Shown: positions 17,603-26,523 of the stretch, piece after piece
Numbering within the stretch: position 1 is the first letter of the stretch
How the letters are laid out: each line of letters begins with the position of its first letter
Origin: Crocosphaera sp.
Lineage (GTDB): Bacteria; Cyanobacteriota; Cyanobacteriia; Cyanobacteriales; Microcystaceae
Length of the DNA: 44,523 nucleotides
Reading direction: 5' to 3'
Assembly: GCA_030064935.1 (NCBI GenBank)
Contig: JASJEA010000019.1
Span: 1 to 44,523 of the forward strand
Notes under the pieces: generated by a model
What the model saw: the letters and a program-made list of their open reading frames with translations, nothing else
The model's database searches: none
Told to the model about the DNA's origin: nothing
Translations under genes and position numbers: made by a program

Positions 17603-17807
17603 TGTTGTTATTAAGTAGCATGAAAATAGTTTCTCTGTTTACTAATTCTGTCTCTTCTCCCTCTTCAATCGCTTTTGTTAAAGCAATATCTTCTATTATT
17701 TCTGATAATAGCTCTGTGGACTCTTCTCGGTTTTCTTGAAAAAGTTCATAAATGGCTACTTTAAGAGTTTCTTTGAGTTGGTTTTGACCTAAGTAAATGT
17801 TAGACAT
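17592..17807 (-). CDS. Antitoxin of the RelE/ParE pair
   Basis: 71 aa, acidic (ELFQENREESTELLSEIIEDIAL), with a short helical start that could mediate dimerisation. No strong DNA-binding motif is visible, so autoregulation is possible but not shown. It is identified mainly by position: directly upstream of and overlapping the toxin gene, with complementary charge. Confidence 0.78.
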   Translation of the reverse strand: MSNIYLGQNQLKETLKVAIYELFQENREESTELLSEIIEDIALTKAIEEGEETELVNRETIFMLLNNNNED

Positions 17808-17896
17808 AATTATTTATTTTTTTAGGGTTCTTATTTTTTTCCTTTGCCGTGATCTTGATTGTATACAATCAAATTTTTATCATCTAGCCTACTCTA

Positions 17897-19371
17897 TTAA
17901 CGAGATGTTCCAATGTCTTTGATTAAACTTTTAATTTCAGAGTCAATATCATCTTTATTCATAAAAGATGCTAGACGTGAGCCATCGGTAGATTTTTTAA
18001 AGCGAACTCCATATTCTTTGCAAATTTTATCTAATAAAAGATCCCCCGGAATCATATCTAATTTACATCTTGACCAACTATCCTCTATATATTTTTCTTC
18101 TTTCTGGTAGATAGAAGATAAGTTTTGTTTATCTTCATTAAGTTCGTTAATAATTTTTTCTATTTCATCATTTATTTTTTGACTCATAGAATTTAAGTTT
18201 TCTTCTTCAGATAAATGATCAAACAGAGAAGATACATTTAGATAACTAGGTCTAGATATTTTTTTTTGTATTCTTTTTAAAATTGTCCACACCTTGAAGT
18301 TATCAGAATACTGTTCAATCAATTTTGTTATATCTTCTTCTGTTGGTAAAGACTGACTACAGTCTCTTTAATATTACTAAGGTCTTTTTCTCCTCCTCTT
18401 TTGACCTTTAATGACAAGATTCTTTGAGCTTCTTCTTCTCCTATTGGTTTACGCCGTTCCGTTAAATGAAGAACATTTAATTCGCATATTTTATATAAAA
18501 TATTTTTAGCATAGTTAGGTAGATAAGTTCCTTCTCCAGCAAAGGTATTCACCTTATTGCTTAAAGGTTCTTCTTTAATTTGTTTGATTTCTGTATCAAT
18601 ATTTTTTGCTAAAGTTTTAAGAGTATTAGAAAACTCTTCATAACTAGATGATTCTAAATACTTTTGCTCTAGTTCTGAATAATAATCAGGAAATAATTCT
18701 TTTAGAGATATCTCATTTCTGCTTAACATATAACCAAGAGTTATTTCCTTTTTTTGAGACTCCCAATCTCTTCTGCGCATACTCTGAGGTGTAGGTATTC
18801 TCAATCTCCCTTGTTCAGCTAAATTTATTAGTTGTTTAGAACATTCATCTTGATTTTGATAATTATTAAGATTCTCATAAAGTTCTAATGCTGTGTTTTC
18901 AGATAAAGTTAAGATATCAATTTTATTGCTTTCTCGATTAGCATTAGTATTATTGACTAAAAAAATATTTCTAATGAAGCTAAATTGTTTTGGCTCAAAA
19001 TTTATGCACAGAATAATTACAATTTATGTCATTGATTCAAGTCCATTCACTGCATTTTTCATTTGTGGAGCTTCTGAAATTATGTCACTAATCAATTGTT
19101 CCTTATTTTCTGTAGACAGTAGAAAAGAAAGACATATTTCGATTGTTTTTTGAGAATTTCTATTAAAAAAATCTATTTCTTCTCCTATTGGTGGTTGAAG
19201 ATTCAAAAATTCTTTATTTTTAATACATTGAAAAAAATAATTGATTGCTGAGAGTATATTAGATTTACCAGAATTATTTTGACCGATAAAAACATTAAAT
19301 TTTCCACATTTATCTATAGTTAAGCCTTCAATACTCTTGAAGTTTTTAATGGCTACAGAATTCAGCTTCAT
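17897..19371 (-). pseudogene. Decayed OLD-like AAA ATPase
   Basis: Three reading-frame pieces form one former gene. Piece A (19371-19024) begins KLNSVAIKNFKSI and has Walker A GQNNSGKS. It stops at TAA 19026-19024, but the same frame continues without interruption into piece B (down to 18328), which has the LTERRKPIGEEEAQRILSLK block. The continuation then moves to another frame at about 18350-18365 (SLPTEEDITKLIEQ), giving piece C, which ends at 17897. No Walker B is found, so a large internal deletion probably removed the ATPase core and any TOPRIM part; this is inference. The intact family includes OLD-type nucleases, some with roles in phage defence. It lies between the toxin-antitoxin pair and tRNA-Met. 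Confidence 0.75.
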
Positions 19372-19413
19372 GATTTGCCTGTGCTTGATGAGAGTGAGCA
19401 GGAATTTTTATTG

Positions 19414-19445
19414 GGCATTAAATTAACTAGGCATTAAATTAACTA
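19414..19445. repeat. Perfect 16-bp tandem duplication
   Basis: GGCATTAAATTAACTA occurs twice, back to back (19414-19429 and 19430-19445), in the gap upstream of the decayed ATPase. It looks like a local replication-slippage duplication. Confidence 0.9.
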
Positions 19446-19601
19446 ACTGAGATTTTGATGTTAATCTAACCAATTCCTAAATTATAGTTACTTTAACGTA
19501 CCTGTCAAATCCCATGCAATCATGTTATGCAACTACACTAGCATGAGCCATAAAGTTTGATCAAGAAATCGAAATCATCAACAACAACTAACATACTAAT
19601 A

Positions 19602-19675
19602 TGGCTCGGGGCAGATTTGAACTGCCGACCTTGGGCTTATGAGTCCCCTGCTCTAACCAACTGAGCTACCGAGCC
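19602..19675 (-). tRNA. tRNA-Met (CAU), probably elongator
   Basis: Cloverleaf on the minus strand: acceptor GGCTCGG/CCGAGCC, D arm GCTC/GAGC, anticodon loop CTCATAA with CAU, T arm GGCAG/CTGCC with TTCAAAT, discriminator A and no encoded CCA. The outer and inner pairs of the anticodon stem look mismatched (GGGGA against GCCCA). A tRNA-Ile2 with lysidine-modified CAU is possible, but the GGCTCGGTAGCTCAG body fits elongator Met. The 3' end faces the toxin-antitoxin/ATPase stretch. Confidence 0.93.
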
Positions 19676-19806
19676 TTGATTTTTGCACCTTTGCTATCAT
19701 AAACCAAAAATCAGGAAATGTCTACCTGATAAAAAAAATCAGAGAAGATACTTTCTCCTCTGATATTACTTATCCCATCGCTCGAATTCACAAACGAAAT
19801 GATAAG

Positions 19807-21873
19807 TTAGGGGCGGCTTCCAGGTAAGAAAGCCATGGGATTTTGTGCGCCTCTGCCACTGGGATGAATTTCATAGTGTAAATGGGGACCAGTGCTATAA
19901 CCTGTACTGCCCATTTCTGCGATTTGTTGACCCTGTTCCACCTTTTGACCTCGACGAACCAAAAGACGGCTATTGTGGGCGTATAAGGTAACGCTACCAT
20001 CAGGATGACGGACCTTAACCAAATTGCCATAACCGCCAGAATTCCATCCTGCGGTAATCACTTCGCCAGGAGCAGAAGCCATAATCGGGGTTCCCACAGG
20101 GGCTGCAATATCAATCCCCTTGTGCATTCTGCCCCAACGAGGACCAAACCCAGAGGTAAGCACCCCTTTACTGGGCCAAATATGTCCTGTGAACTTCATG
20201 GGCGCATTCGGCAGATAATTATCAGGATTGGAAACCCCTGGCAGATCCGGACCCACACTGGTTCCTACTGGAATCTCAAAAGCGTTGTTGTAAACTCCAG
20301 GGTTAGTGGGAGCAGCACCAATTAACTGAGGTTTGCTACTATTGAGCCGTTCTTCGATCGCCTGTTGAGGGGATTTAATCTCTTGGCGATCGCTACTCCA
20401 TTCAGGATTTAAAGTTTCTCCCACCACCGTTTTTTGAGACGAGCGGGGTTGGTTCAAAGAAACACTCTGGCTTGATTGACCATAATCTTGTTGCAAACTG
20501 ACAATATCGGCTTTCAGTTTCTCTTTATGAGATTCTTGAGCGGTAGATATTTCAAATTCTACCGATGGGGTTTCATTGGTAGCGACGAAACTGCGAGAAG
20601 ACTGATTGCTTCGAGACGGTAAGCTGTCAAATACAGAAGGTAGTTTCCTGGTTGGAGCAGTGGCAACCTTACCCTGCTGAGGAATCACCAAAGTTTGATT
20701 AACCTTAATCAGATTCGCATTGGTGATACCATTGGCACGAATTAACTCTTTAGTAGAAATGCCATGACGACGGGCAATACTATTAAGGGTATCTCCTGGA
20801 CGCACACGGTAGCTCTTCTGGGTTGCTTGAATCGCCGGTTGAGGAACCACTGAGCGAGGCTGTCTAAAGGAAGTTTGTTCAGGGATAGTGAAATTAACTC
20901 GTTGACCAACCTCTGCAATTTCCTCTTCAGGAGGCATAACGGCAAGGGGAATGGGTTGATTTTCCTCCTCTTTAGCTGTGACTTCTTCTTTGAGAGAAGG
21001 AACCACAGGCAAGGTACTGGTCTCTTTTTCCTCTAAAACCGATACCTTAACGGAAGTAGCTGTTTCTTTCTCTGAGGTAATGCTTACACCATCTTCTGGA
21101 CTTTCGGGGGCAAAAACCGGAAGTTCGATCGCTTGGGCTACTTCCACTTCTACTGGAGTGGACACCACTGACTCCTCTGTTTCCTCTTGGGTTTGGTTCA
21201 AAGGTTGACTAACATCTGAGACATTAGATACAGTCTTTGTCCGTTCTACGGGAGTTTTCCCTTCTTCAATTTTTAGTTCCGCTAAGCTATCTTGGAGACG
21301 TTTGCGGGTTTCTCTGAGGTGATCTAGGGATGTATTGACAGATTTCGTACCTAAACTCTTGTTTTTGGGGTTAGAGTCGGTGGAACTTTTAGGGGTAATT
21401 TTTTTGACTGCGTCTTTATCGTTAGCTGAAGGAATTTTCAGGCTTTGTCCTGGCTCTAGTTTGGCGGTAATAGCCAGATCGTTGATCGTAGCTATTGCTT
21501 CTGGTTCTATTTGGTAAGCTTTAGCCAATTGAGCGATGGTTTCTCCTGCTTTCACTTGATGCTTCAAGGCCAAAGGAGCTAGGGTACCTTTTTGGTTTTG
21601 AGCATTAGAAATATCAGGCAGACTGGGAATAGCTGTATTGGCTGTCACAGCATTGGCTGCTATGGCTGCTTTGTCCTGACTGAAGAGCATTCCTGTTGCT
21701 CCCATAGAAATTGCCAATCCAATCATCGCTGCTGAGCGACGAACACCACTTTTCTCACTTGAGGGTAGCTTAGTTTGATCTCCTTCTGAGGAAGACGAAC
21801 TTTCTGGTCTGGTATATTCCGCCAGACAAGAAGAAATTGCTGTTACTTCGTTGATTTTACCTTTCAAGGACAA
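19807..21873 (-). CDS. LysM and M23 peptidase cell-wall protein
   Basis: 688 aa. A hydrophobic stretch at about 48-63 after a 45-residue N-terminal region suggests an anchored or secreted protein. LysM 1 is at about 104-149, LysM 2 at about 355-400, with a long Ser/Pro/Glu-rich linker, and the M23 (lysostaphin-like) peptidase at about 565-680. Zinc and catalytic residues are present: H584, D588 and the HLH of PHLHYE (H664, H666). It is therefore probably an active endopeptidase binding glycan chains through LysM. A leader of nearly 400 bases lies upstream. Confidence 0.93.
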   Translation of the reverse strand: MSLKGKINEVTAISSCLAEYTRPESSSSSEGDQTKLPSSEKSGVRRSAAMIGLAISMGATGMLFSQDKAAIAANAVTANTAIPSLPDISNAQNQKGTLAPLALKHQVKAGETIAQLAKAYQIEPEAIATINDLAITAKLEPGQSLKIPSANDKDAVKKITPKSSTDSNPKNKSLGTKSVNTSLDHLRETRKRLQDSLAELKIEEGKTPVERTKTVSNVSDVSQPLNQTQEETEESVVSTPVEVEVAQAIELPVFAPESPEDGVSITSEKETATSVKVSVLEEKETSTLPVVPSLKEEVTAKEEENQPIPLAVMPPEEEIAEVGQRVNFTIPEQTSFRQPRSVVPQPAIQATQKSYRVRPGDTLNSIARRHGISTKELIRANGITNANLIKVNQTLVIPQQGKVATAPTRKLPSVFDSLPSRSNQSSRSFVATNETPSVEFEISTAQESHKEKLKADIVSLQQDYGQSSQSVSLNQPRSSQKTVVGETLNPEWSSDRQEIKSPQQAIEERLNSSKPQLIGAAPTNPGVYNNAFEIPVGTSVGPDLPGVSNPDNYLPNAPMKFTGHIWPSKGVLTSGFGPRWGRMHKGIDIAAPVGTPIMASAPGEVITAGWNSGGYGNLVKVRHPDGSVTLYAHNSRLLVRRGQKVEQGQQIAEMGSTGYSTGPHLHYEIHPSGRGAQNPMAFLPGSRP

Positions 21874-22256
21874 CCTCCTAGTGTGTGAACGAGCGATTTA
21901 GACTACCGAGAGTCTTTGGGATGATTTTTTACTGAAGTAGACCTATCAGAGATTAGTTGTAATTCAGATTACTGATTAAGTCAATATACTTATTGAATAT
22001 GTTATGAGAAATTAACTTGTTTTGCTTATTTTAAACAAGGGTAAATCGATTGTAATCTACTCAGTAATTCTTCATCTATCGTTACTAACCTTTGCATGAT
22101 GCGGTTTGGTTGACGGACTAATTCTTTAAAAGGTTTCATCCCTTGCTCAACGGTAGGGTTTCATCAACCTAGACGCACATCCTTAAGGATTTCTTTCTGG
22201 TAAGGGTGATTGCCTGCTCCTTAAGTGGGGCAAAAAGAAATGATAGAAATTTCTTA
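21874..22256 (-). promoter_or_regulatory. Long leader upstream of the LysM/M23 gene
   Basis: 383 bases on the minus strand between trmL and the peptidase. They contain two CTTAAGGA palindromes (near 22185 and 22222), a direct repeat of GGTTTCATC, and a possible 37-codon gene. ydaO-type c-di-AMP riboswitches are known before cell-wall peptidase genes, but I could not match that consensus here, so no riboswitch is called. It needs an Rfam covariance scan. Confidence 0.3.
22026..22139 (-). CDS. Possible 37-aa small protein in the LysM/M23 leader
   Basis: ATG at 22139-22137 to TAA at 22026. The product, starting MKPFKELVRQPNRIM, has amphipathic charge and ends SIYPCLK. It could be a helical peptide, and codon use looks coding. 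Against it: the AAGG purine run ends only one base before the ATG, which is too close for a normal Shine-Dalgarno, and I recognise no family. It could be a leader peptide or chance. Confidence 0.3.
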   Translation of the reverse strand: MKPFKELVRQPNRIMQRLVTIDEELLSRLQSIYPCLK

Positions 22257-22718
22257 TTAATGTAATTGGTCTAACTGTCTGAGGGCTTCAAATAAGCCAA
22301 TAGCTACACTTACAGATAGGTTTAGACTTCTGACTTCTGGGTGAGGCATGGGAATGTAGAGCATTTGATCACAAGTTGCCATAAAAGTAGGTGGTAGCCC
22401 TTCGGTTTCGCTACCAAAGACTAACCAGTCATCTGCTTGAAACTGACAATCTCCATAACAGGATTTTCCTCTAACACTAAATCCTAATAATCGACCGGGT
22501 TGTTGTTGTTGAAACTCCTGAAATTCCTTTAAACCCCCATGATAATGAAGGTTAACATGGGGCCAATAGTCCAGTCCGGCTCGCTTGAGATAGCGATCGC
22601 TCAATTCAAATCCCAACGGGCCAACTAGGTGCAGTTCTGTATTTGTAGCGGCGCAAGTTCGGGCAATATTACCGGTATTGGGGGGAATCTGCGGATTAAC
22701 TAAAACAACTCTGGGCAT
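22257..22718 (-). CDS. trmL: tRNA (cytidine/uridine-34-2'-O)-methyltransferase
   Basis: 153 aa, the compact SPOUT methyltransferase TrmL (YibK). It methylates the ribose of the wobble base in certain leucine tRNAs. Signature segments: VLVNPQIPPNTGNIARTCAA at the start, LVFGSETEGLP, and the C-terminal trefoil-knot segment MPHPEVRSLNLSVSVAIGLFE. Length is normal. It stands alone between gshA and the LysM gene. Confidence 0.95.
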   Translation of the reverse strand: MPRVVLVNPQIPPNTGNIARTCAATNTELHLVGPLGFELSDRYLKRAGLDYWPHVNLHYHGGLKEFQEFQQQQPGRLLGFSVRGKSCYGDCQFQADDWLVFGSETEGLPPTFMATCDQMLYIPMPHPEVRSLNLSVSVAIGLFEALRQLDQLH

Positions 22719-22836
22719 GATTATCTATAGTTTTTTTATTGATGGCTAAACAACTGTCAATGATTAGATTTGTTAAATAAATCTTTGATACTCATTGAAA
22801 AGATTTATCTATAAGTTTCTAAAATTTAATTTTTTT

Positions 22837-23982
22837 TTAAGCAACTAACAAGGCATCACAAAGTTTATCTTCTAAAGTTTTTTCTTGTTGCGCAACATTG
22901 ATAATTTCTTCTGTAACAATGGAGGGAACGCTTTGACCATTGTCATGTTTTGTTAACCATTGCTGGGCTAAGTTGCCCTCCCGCACAATCTTAGTGACAG
23001 GGGACAAAAAACAACTAAATCCATTCTCTTTTGCTATGGGCCATACTTGTTGATACAGTTCTTCTATCCAAGTTTTGGCAGTTATGGCCCGCCCATCTTG
23101 CCAATGATGTAATTGAGCATCTAAACTCTTTTTAGCCACAGCCCTCTCATTTTCATAGGTTATCTCTAGCAAGGTTTGAGGGGATAATTGACTATGGATT
23201 AGAGGATCAAGATTAGGATCACCCATTAGTTGCAGTAAACGAGATTCTAATAAAGCAATAACGGCTAATAAGGCAATGGGATCGATAATTAAATCACAGA
23301 TCCTTAATTCTAGGCGATTGAGATGATAGGGTCGATTATGACCATTAGGACGTACCGATGTCCAGAGATGACGGACATTTTGCATGGTTTTGAGTTCCAA
23401 CTGTTGTTTAGTCCACCGAATAAAATGGTCATGACTCTCAAAAAAAGGAACTTGTTGAGGAGTTTGGGGAAACAGTTGCCAACGGGTAGAATGATAACCC
23501 GTCGCTTTTCCATCAAGAAAAGGAGAGGATGCACTTAAGGCAAGATATAAGGGGGCTTCTACTCGCACCAGCCGACAAGCTCGCATTAATACTTCTGGAT
23601 CGCTGATACCAATATTAATATGAACGCTGGCAGTCACAACATTGGTGCCATAGGTGTTCTCAATATAGCTATGATAAGGATTCAGGGGATCAGAACGATA
23701 AAATTGTTGACTATTTCCTAGGGATAGGGTACTCCCTGGAATGATAGTATAGTTACCAGTTTGTTGTAAATATTGTCTTAAACTTTGTCTTGGACGCACT
23801 AAAGCACAGAGGAGACGCTCATAACAAGACATGGGGGCTGTTGTATATTCTACGTTGCGACTATCGGGTTCTCTTACAAACCCATTAAGATCCTTAGTAA
23901 TACGATCAGATAACCCCACAATTTTCCCTTGGGGTGTACCTGTGTACATTTCAACTTCAACGCCTTTACATAGTCGTGCCAT
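22837..23982 (-). CDS. gshA: Glutamate-cysteine ligase, cyanobacterial type
   Basis: 381 aa. It forms gamma-glutamylcysteine, the first step of glutathione synthesis. It belongs to the cyanobacterial gshA group, close to the GCS2/plant-like superfamily. Recognised segments: GVEVEMYTGTPQGKIVGLSD at the N-terminus, EPDSRNVEYTTAPM, SVHINIGISDPE, LYLALSASSPFLDG and HLNRLELRICDLI. All lie in the expected order and length. gshB is not in the window. The start at 23982 is the first ATG in frame. Confidence 0.95.
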   Translation of the reverse strand: MARLCKGVEVEMYTGTPQGKIVGLSDRITKDLNGFVREPDSRNVEYTTAPMSCYERLLCALVRPRQSLRQYLQQTGNYTIIPGSTLSLGNSQQFYRSDPLNPYHSYIENTYGTNVVTASVHINIGISDPEVLMRACRLVRVEAPLYLALSASSPFLDGKATGYHSTRWQLFPQTPQQVPFFESHDHFIRWTKQQLELKTMQNVRHLWTSVRPNGHNRPYHLNRLELRICDLIIDPIALLAVIALLESRLLQLMGDPNLDPLIHSQLSPQTLLEITYENERAVAKKSLDAQLHHWQDGRAITAKTWIEELYQQVWPIAKENGFSCFLSPVTKIVREGNLAQQWLTKHDNGQSVPSIVTEEIINVAQQEKTLEDKLCDALLVA

Positions 23983-24044
23983 AATGCCTCTGAATAGTCT
24001 TAGACCTTCTCGTTCATTTTATTATTATTGAGGCTAGGGGATAA

Positions 24045-24524
24045 ATGATCAATTATTTTTGTGTTTTCTTTGATTTTTGTTTAAACAGTTGGTTGTTTTC
24101 TCAGCCAGTTGCCAGCCATTCTTTTCATCATAAATATCTCAAAAGCTTTACCTCTTCATTGCTTGTTACTCAAAGGATCGAAAATAATATTGATCACAGT
24201 TATTTGATTCCTGGTTTATGGCGAGGTTTCCATGAATTCGATAATTTAACTGTTTACTATGCTTATCAAATTAGTAGTGATAATCGTTTTTGGGCAAGGC
24301 ATCGTGTTTATAAAAATGATGAAACGATTGAGGATATAACTTGGCAAGGTCAATGGGAATTTACTGATGGTACTTTAAAACTTAAAGGCATCAATTTAAA
24401 TAAGCAAAATGAGCAATTTAATATTGAATTTAAACTAGGAAATAGTTGGAAATTGGTTTATGAAACAGGTTCTTTGTCTCAACCTTACCAGATGATGATT
24501 TTAAATAAGATAGGTCAACCTTAA
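24045..24524 (+). CDS. Hypothetical small exported protein
   Basis: 159 aa. The N-terminus has a hydrophobic FCVFFDFCLNSWLFSQ stretch ahead of PVASHS, which could be a weak signal peptide. The rest alternates beta-strand-like segments (LWRGFHEFDNLTVYYAYQ, TWQGQWEFTDGTLKLKG, IEFKLGNSWKLVYETG), which suggests a small beta-barrel such as a lipocalin-like or THAP4-type fold. No family is recognised. Its stop lies one base from the end of the convergent glycosyltransferase. Confidence 0.6.
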   Translation: MINYFCVFFDFCLNSWLFSQPVASHSFHHKYLKSFTSSLLVTQRIENNIDHSYLIPGLWRGFHEFDNLTVYYAYQISSDNRFWARHRVYKNDETIEDITWQGQWEFTDGTLKLKGINLNKQNEQFNIEFKLGNSWKLVYETGSLSQPYQMMILNKIGQP

Positions 24525-24525
24525 A

Positions 24526-25731
24526 TTATCGATTACAAATCCACTCAATATGTTCAGATAATAACCTAGATAAATCATATCGTTCTTGAATAGTTTTCCT
24601 GGCTTTAACTCTTAATTCAGCCATTTGATCAGGATGATCTAAAACTTCTTCTATGCGTTCAACTATTCTATCAATGGCGAAGAAATCAACCAATAAACCA
24701 TTTACTCCATCTTCTATAACTTCCTCAACAGGAGGGGTTTTTGAGCCCAAAACTAAGCCCTCGGTAGACATCACCTCTAACATTGACCAAGACAGCACAA
24801 AAGGACGAGTTAAATAAACATGAACCGAAGAAGCTTGTATCACTTTTAAATATTGGTCATAAGGTAAAGAACCTGTAAAATGTAAGCGAGACAAATCATA
24901 ATCAAATGTCTCTAACATTAACTGCTTATAAGTCTTCCCATCAGGTAATTTGCGGCCATAAGCAACTCGATCGTCTCCCACAATTACCACATGACAATGA
25001 GGGCGTTTTTTTAATAAAATAGAAACCGCTTCCATAAACTGAGGAAACCCTCGATAAGGCTCCATTCCTCTAGCGACATAAGTGACAATTTCATCCACTT
25101 CTGATAGGTCAAGTTTATTATCTTTTAAAACCAATTTTGCCCCTGGTTTTGCTTGAAAATAGTTGGTGTCCACCCCATCATGACGTACGGTTATTTTAGA
25201 ATGAAATTCGGGGGGAAATTGTTCTCTTTGCCAATAGGTAGGGGACAAACCCCGATCACAACTATATAAATCGGTTAGGATGGGGGTGTTTTTAATACGA
25301 ATACGAGGTTCATCATCAACTGTTAAAGGTTCCTTGGGATCAAAGTCTGCATCAGTTCCGTGGGCGTGATAAAACCATTCAAAGAAACATAATAGTTCAG
25401 CTTTGGGAAAAATATCTTTAATAAATAGTGTGGGGCCCCATCCTGAATGACCATAAACTATATCGGGAATAAAACCTCGTTGTCTTAGTTGTTCAGCTAA
25501 ACGATAAACCGCTTGTCCTTGTAAAACTGCATTTTCTAAGGTTCTAACATAGTGATGGGTTTCGGGGCGGGCTTCTCTTGAGGGTGTATAGATACCTTTA
25601 AAAACTCCTGGAATATTTCCTTCTTTGCGCTTTGTGCCAAAGCAAACCTGATTGTTAGGATTTTTAGCCAAATGGGTTGCAACGTGGCGAAACTGTGCCG
25701 GAAAATTGGGATGTAAAAATAAAATTTTCAT
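24526..25731 (-). CDS. GT4-type glycosyltransferase
   Basis: 401 aa, GT-B fold. N-terminal Rossmann domain begins MKILFLHPNFPAQFRHVATH. The C-terminal nucleotide-sugar domain has YVARGMEPYRGFPQFMEA, then HVVIVGDDR, then SSVHVYLTRPFVLSWSMLEVMSTEGLVLGS, matching the EX7E region of GT4 enzymes. The sugar and acceptor are unknown. There is no Shine-Dalgarno, and the ATG follows the T-run of a strong terminator within a few bases, so expression probably depends on readthrough. Confidence 0.85.
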   Translation of the reverse strand: MKILFLHPNFPAQFRHVATHLAKNPNNQVCFGTKRKEGNIPGVFKGIYTPSREARPETHHYVRTLENAVLQGQAVYRLAEQLRQRGFIPDIVYGHSGWGPTLFIKDIFPKAELLCFFEWFYHAHGTDADFDPKEPLTVDDEPRIRIKNTPILTDLYSCDRGLSPTYWQREQFPPEFHSKITVRHDGVDTNYFQAKPGAKLVLKDNKLDLSEVDEIVTYVARGMEPYRGFPQFMEAVSILLKKRPHCHVVIVGDDRVAYGRKLPDGKTYKQLMLETFDYDLSRLHFTGSLPYDQYLKVIQASSVHVYLTRPFVLSWSMLEVMSTEGLVLGSKTPPVEEVIEDGVNGLLVDFFAIDRIVERIEEVLDHPDQMAELRVKARKTIQERYDLSRLLSEHIEWICNR

Positions 25732-25732
25732 G

Positions 25733-25766
25733 GATAAAAAATAGTCTAGAATTCGATTCTAGACTA
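25733..25766 (-). terminator. Strong intrinsic terminator between the low-complexity gene and the glycosyltransferase
   Basis: TAGTCTAGAAT (25742-25752) pairs perfectly with ATTCTAGACTA (25756-25766) across a TCG loop, an 11-bp stem. On the minus strand it is followed by a T-run. The glycosyltransferase ATG (25731) begins right after it. Confidence 0.85.
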
Positions 25767-25791
25767 CAACCAAAACGAAACTTAAACAAGA

Positions 25792-26265
25792 TTAACCCCG
25801 ACGAACTTTGACTTGAGAAGCCATATTTCTGAAGGTATTTAAACTAGGACCAGGACGACGACGGGGGGTAGGGAGCATAGAAAATTTAGTTGCAAATCCC
25901 ATGTCTTCGGACTCTTCCTTTTTAGGGGTTTGGTTGCTGGTGAGTGTAGAAGTCGTGGGAACAATTTCTGTTTTAGGAGCTTCTTGTTTGGCTTTCTTTT
26001 TGATAGACTTCTTCTTAGTTGGCTTTTTGGTTTCAGGTTCTGTAACAACTTCTGTAACAGCTTCTGTAACGGCTTCTGTAACGGCTTCTGCAACCTTTTC
26101 TGTAACAGCTTCCGTGACCTCAGCAGTGGCTTGAACCTCTTGGGTTACAACTGGTTCTGCTGGTTCTTCTTTCACCGCAGGTTTTGCCTCTGGAGTGCTT
26201 TGTGTCTCATCAAGTTCTAAGAAAAATTCTTTTTTCTTACCGCCACCTAACAATTTGTTCAGCAT
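25792..26265 (-). CDS. Low-complexity cyanobacterial protein with conserved C-terminal motif
   Basis: 157 aa. N-terminal MLNKLLGGGKKKEFFLELDE, a repetitive acidic middle built from VTEAVTEA units (DNA repeats of about 12 bases at 26041-26110), a lysine-rich block KKPTKKKSIKKKAK, and a C-terminal motif GFATKFSMLPTPRRRPGPSL. The C-terminal motif looks conserved in cyanobacteria, from memory. The protein is probably largely disordered. Function unknown. A structured hairpin lies in its 5' leader and a strong terminator follows. Confidence 0.75.
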   Translation of the reverse strand: MLNKLLGGGKKKEFFLELDETQSTPEAKPAVKEEPAEPVVTQEVQATAEVTEAVTEKVAEAVTEAVTEAVTEVVTEPETKKPTKKKSIKKKAKQEAPKTEIVPTTSTLTSNQTPKKEESEDMGFATKFSMLPTPRRRPGPSLNTFRNMASQVKVRRG

Positions 26266-26311
26266 TGTTTTTGATCTCCTAAAAAGTTTTCTAAAAGTTA
26301 ATTAACTCAGA

Positions 26312-26340
26312 CTGGTTTAATCCCTTAAGGGGGGTACCAG
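26312..26340 (-). promoter_or_regulatory. Hairpin in the 5' leader of the low-complexity gene
   Basis: CTGGT (26312-26316) pairs with ACCAG (26336-26340), enclosing the palindrome CCCTTAAGGG (26322-26331). It lies about 50 bases upstream of the start codon at 26265 and may be part of an untranslated leader. Confidence 0.4.
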
Positions 26341-26523
26341 CTTTTGCGACAGTTTCCTAGACCCAGTTCAACTCTATTGATGTAGGTTGATTGAGACCGC
26401 TTTTATCTTTCTCCTCTAACCATCAAGCCAGAAATAGTAACATTTTGCAATTTTTTTTTACAAAACTTAATAATTAATTTCATATTCGATACCATTTATA
26501 TGTGAAGTACCCCACCCTCTGGT

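Noticed and set aside
17284-19602. Island integrated at the tRNA-Met 3' end
   Set aside because: The toxin-antitoxin/ATPase stretch does face the tRNA 3' end, but I found no direct repeat of the tRNA end at the far side (near 17284-17335) and no integrase gene.
22130-22170. CRISPR-like repeats containing GTTTCATC
   Set aside because: Only two copies of a 9-mer, no regular spacing, no spacers, no cas genes in the window.
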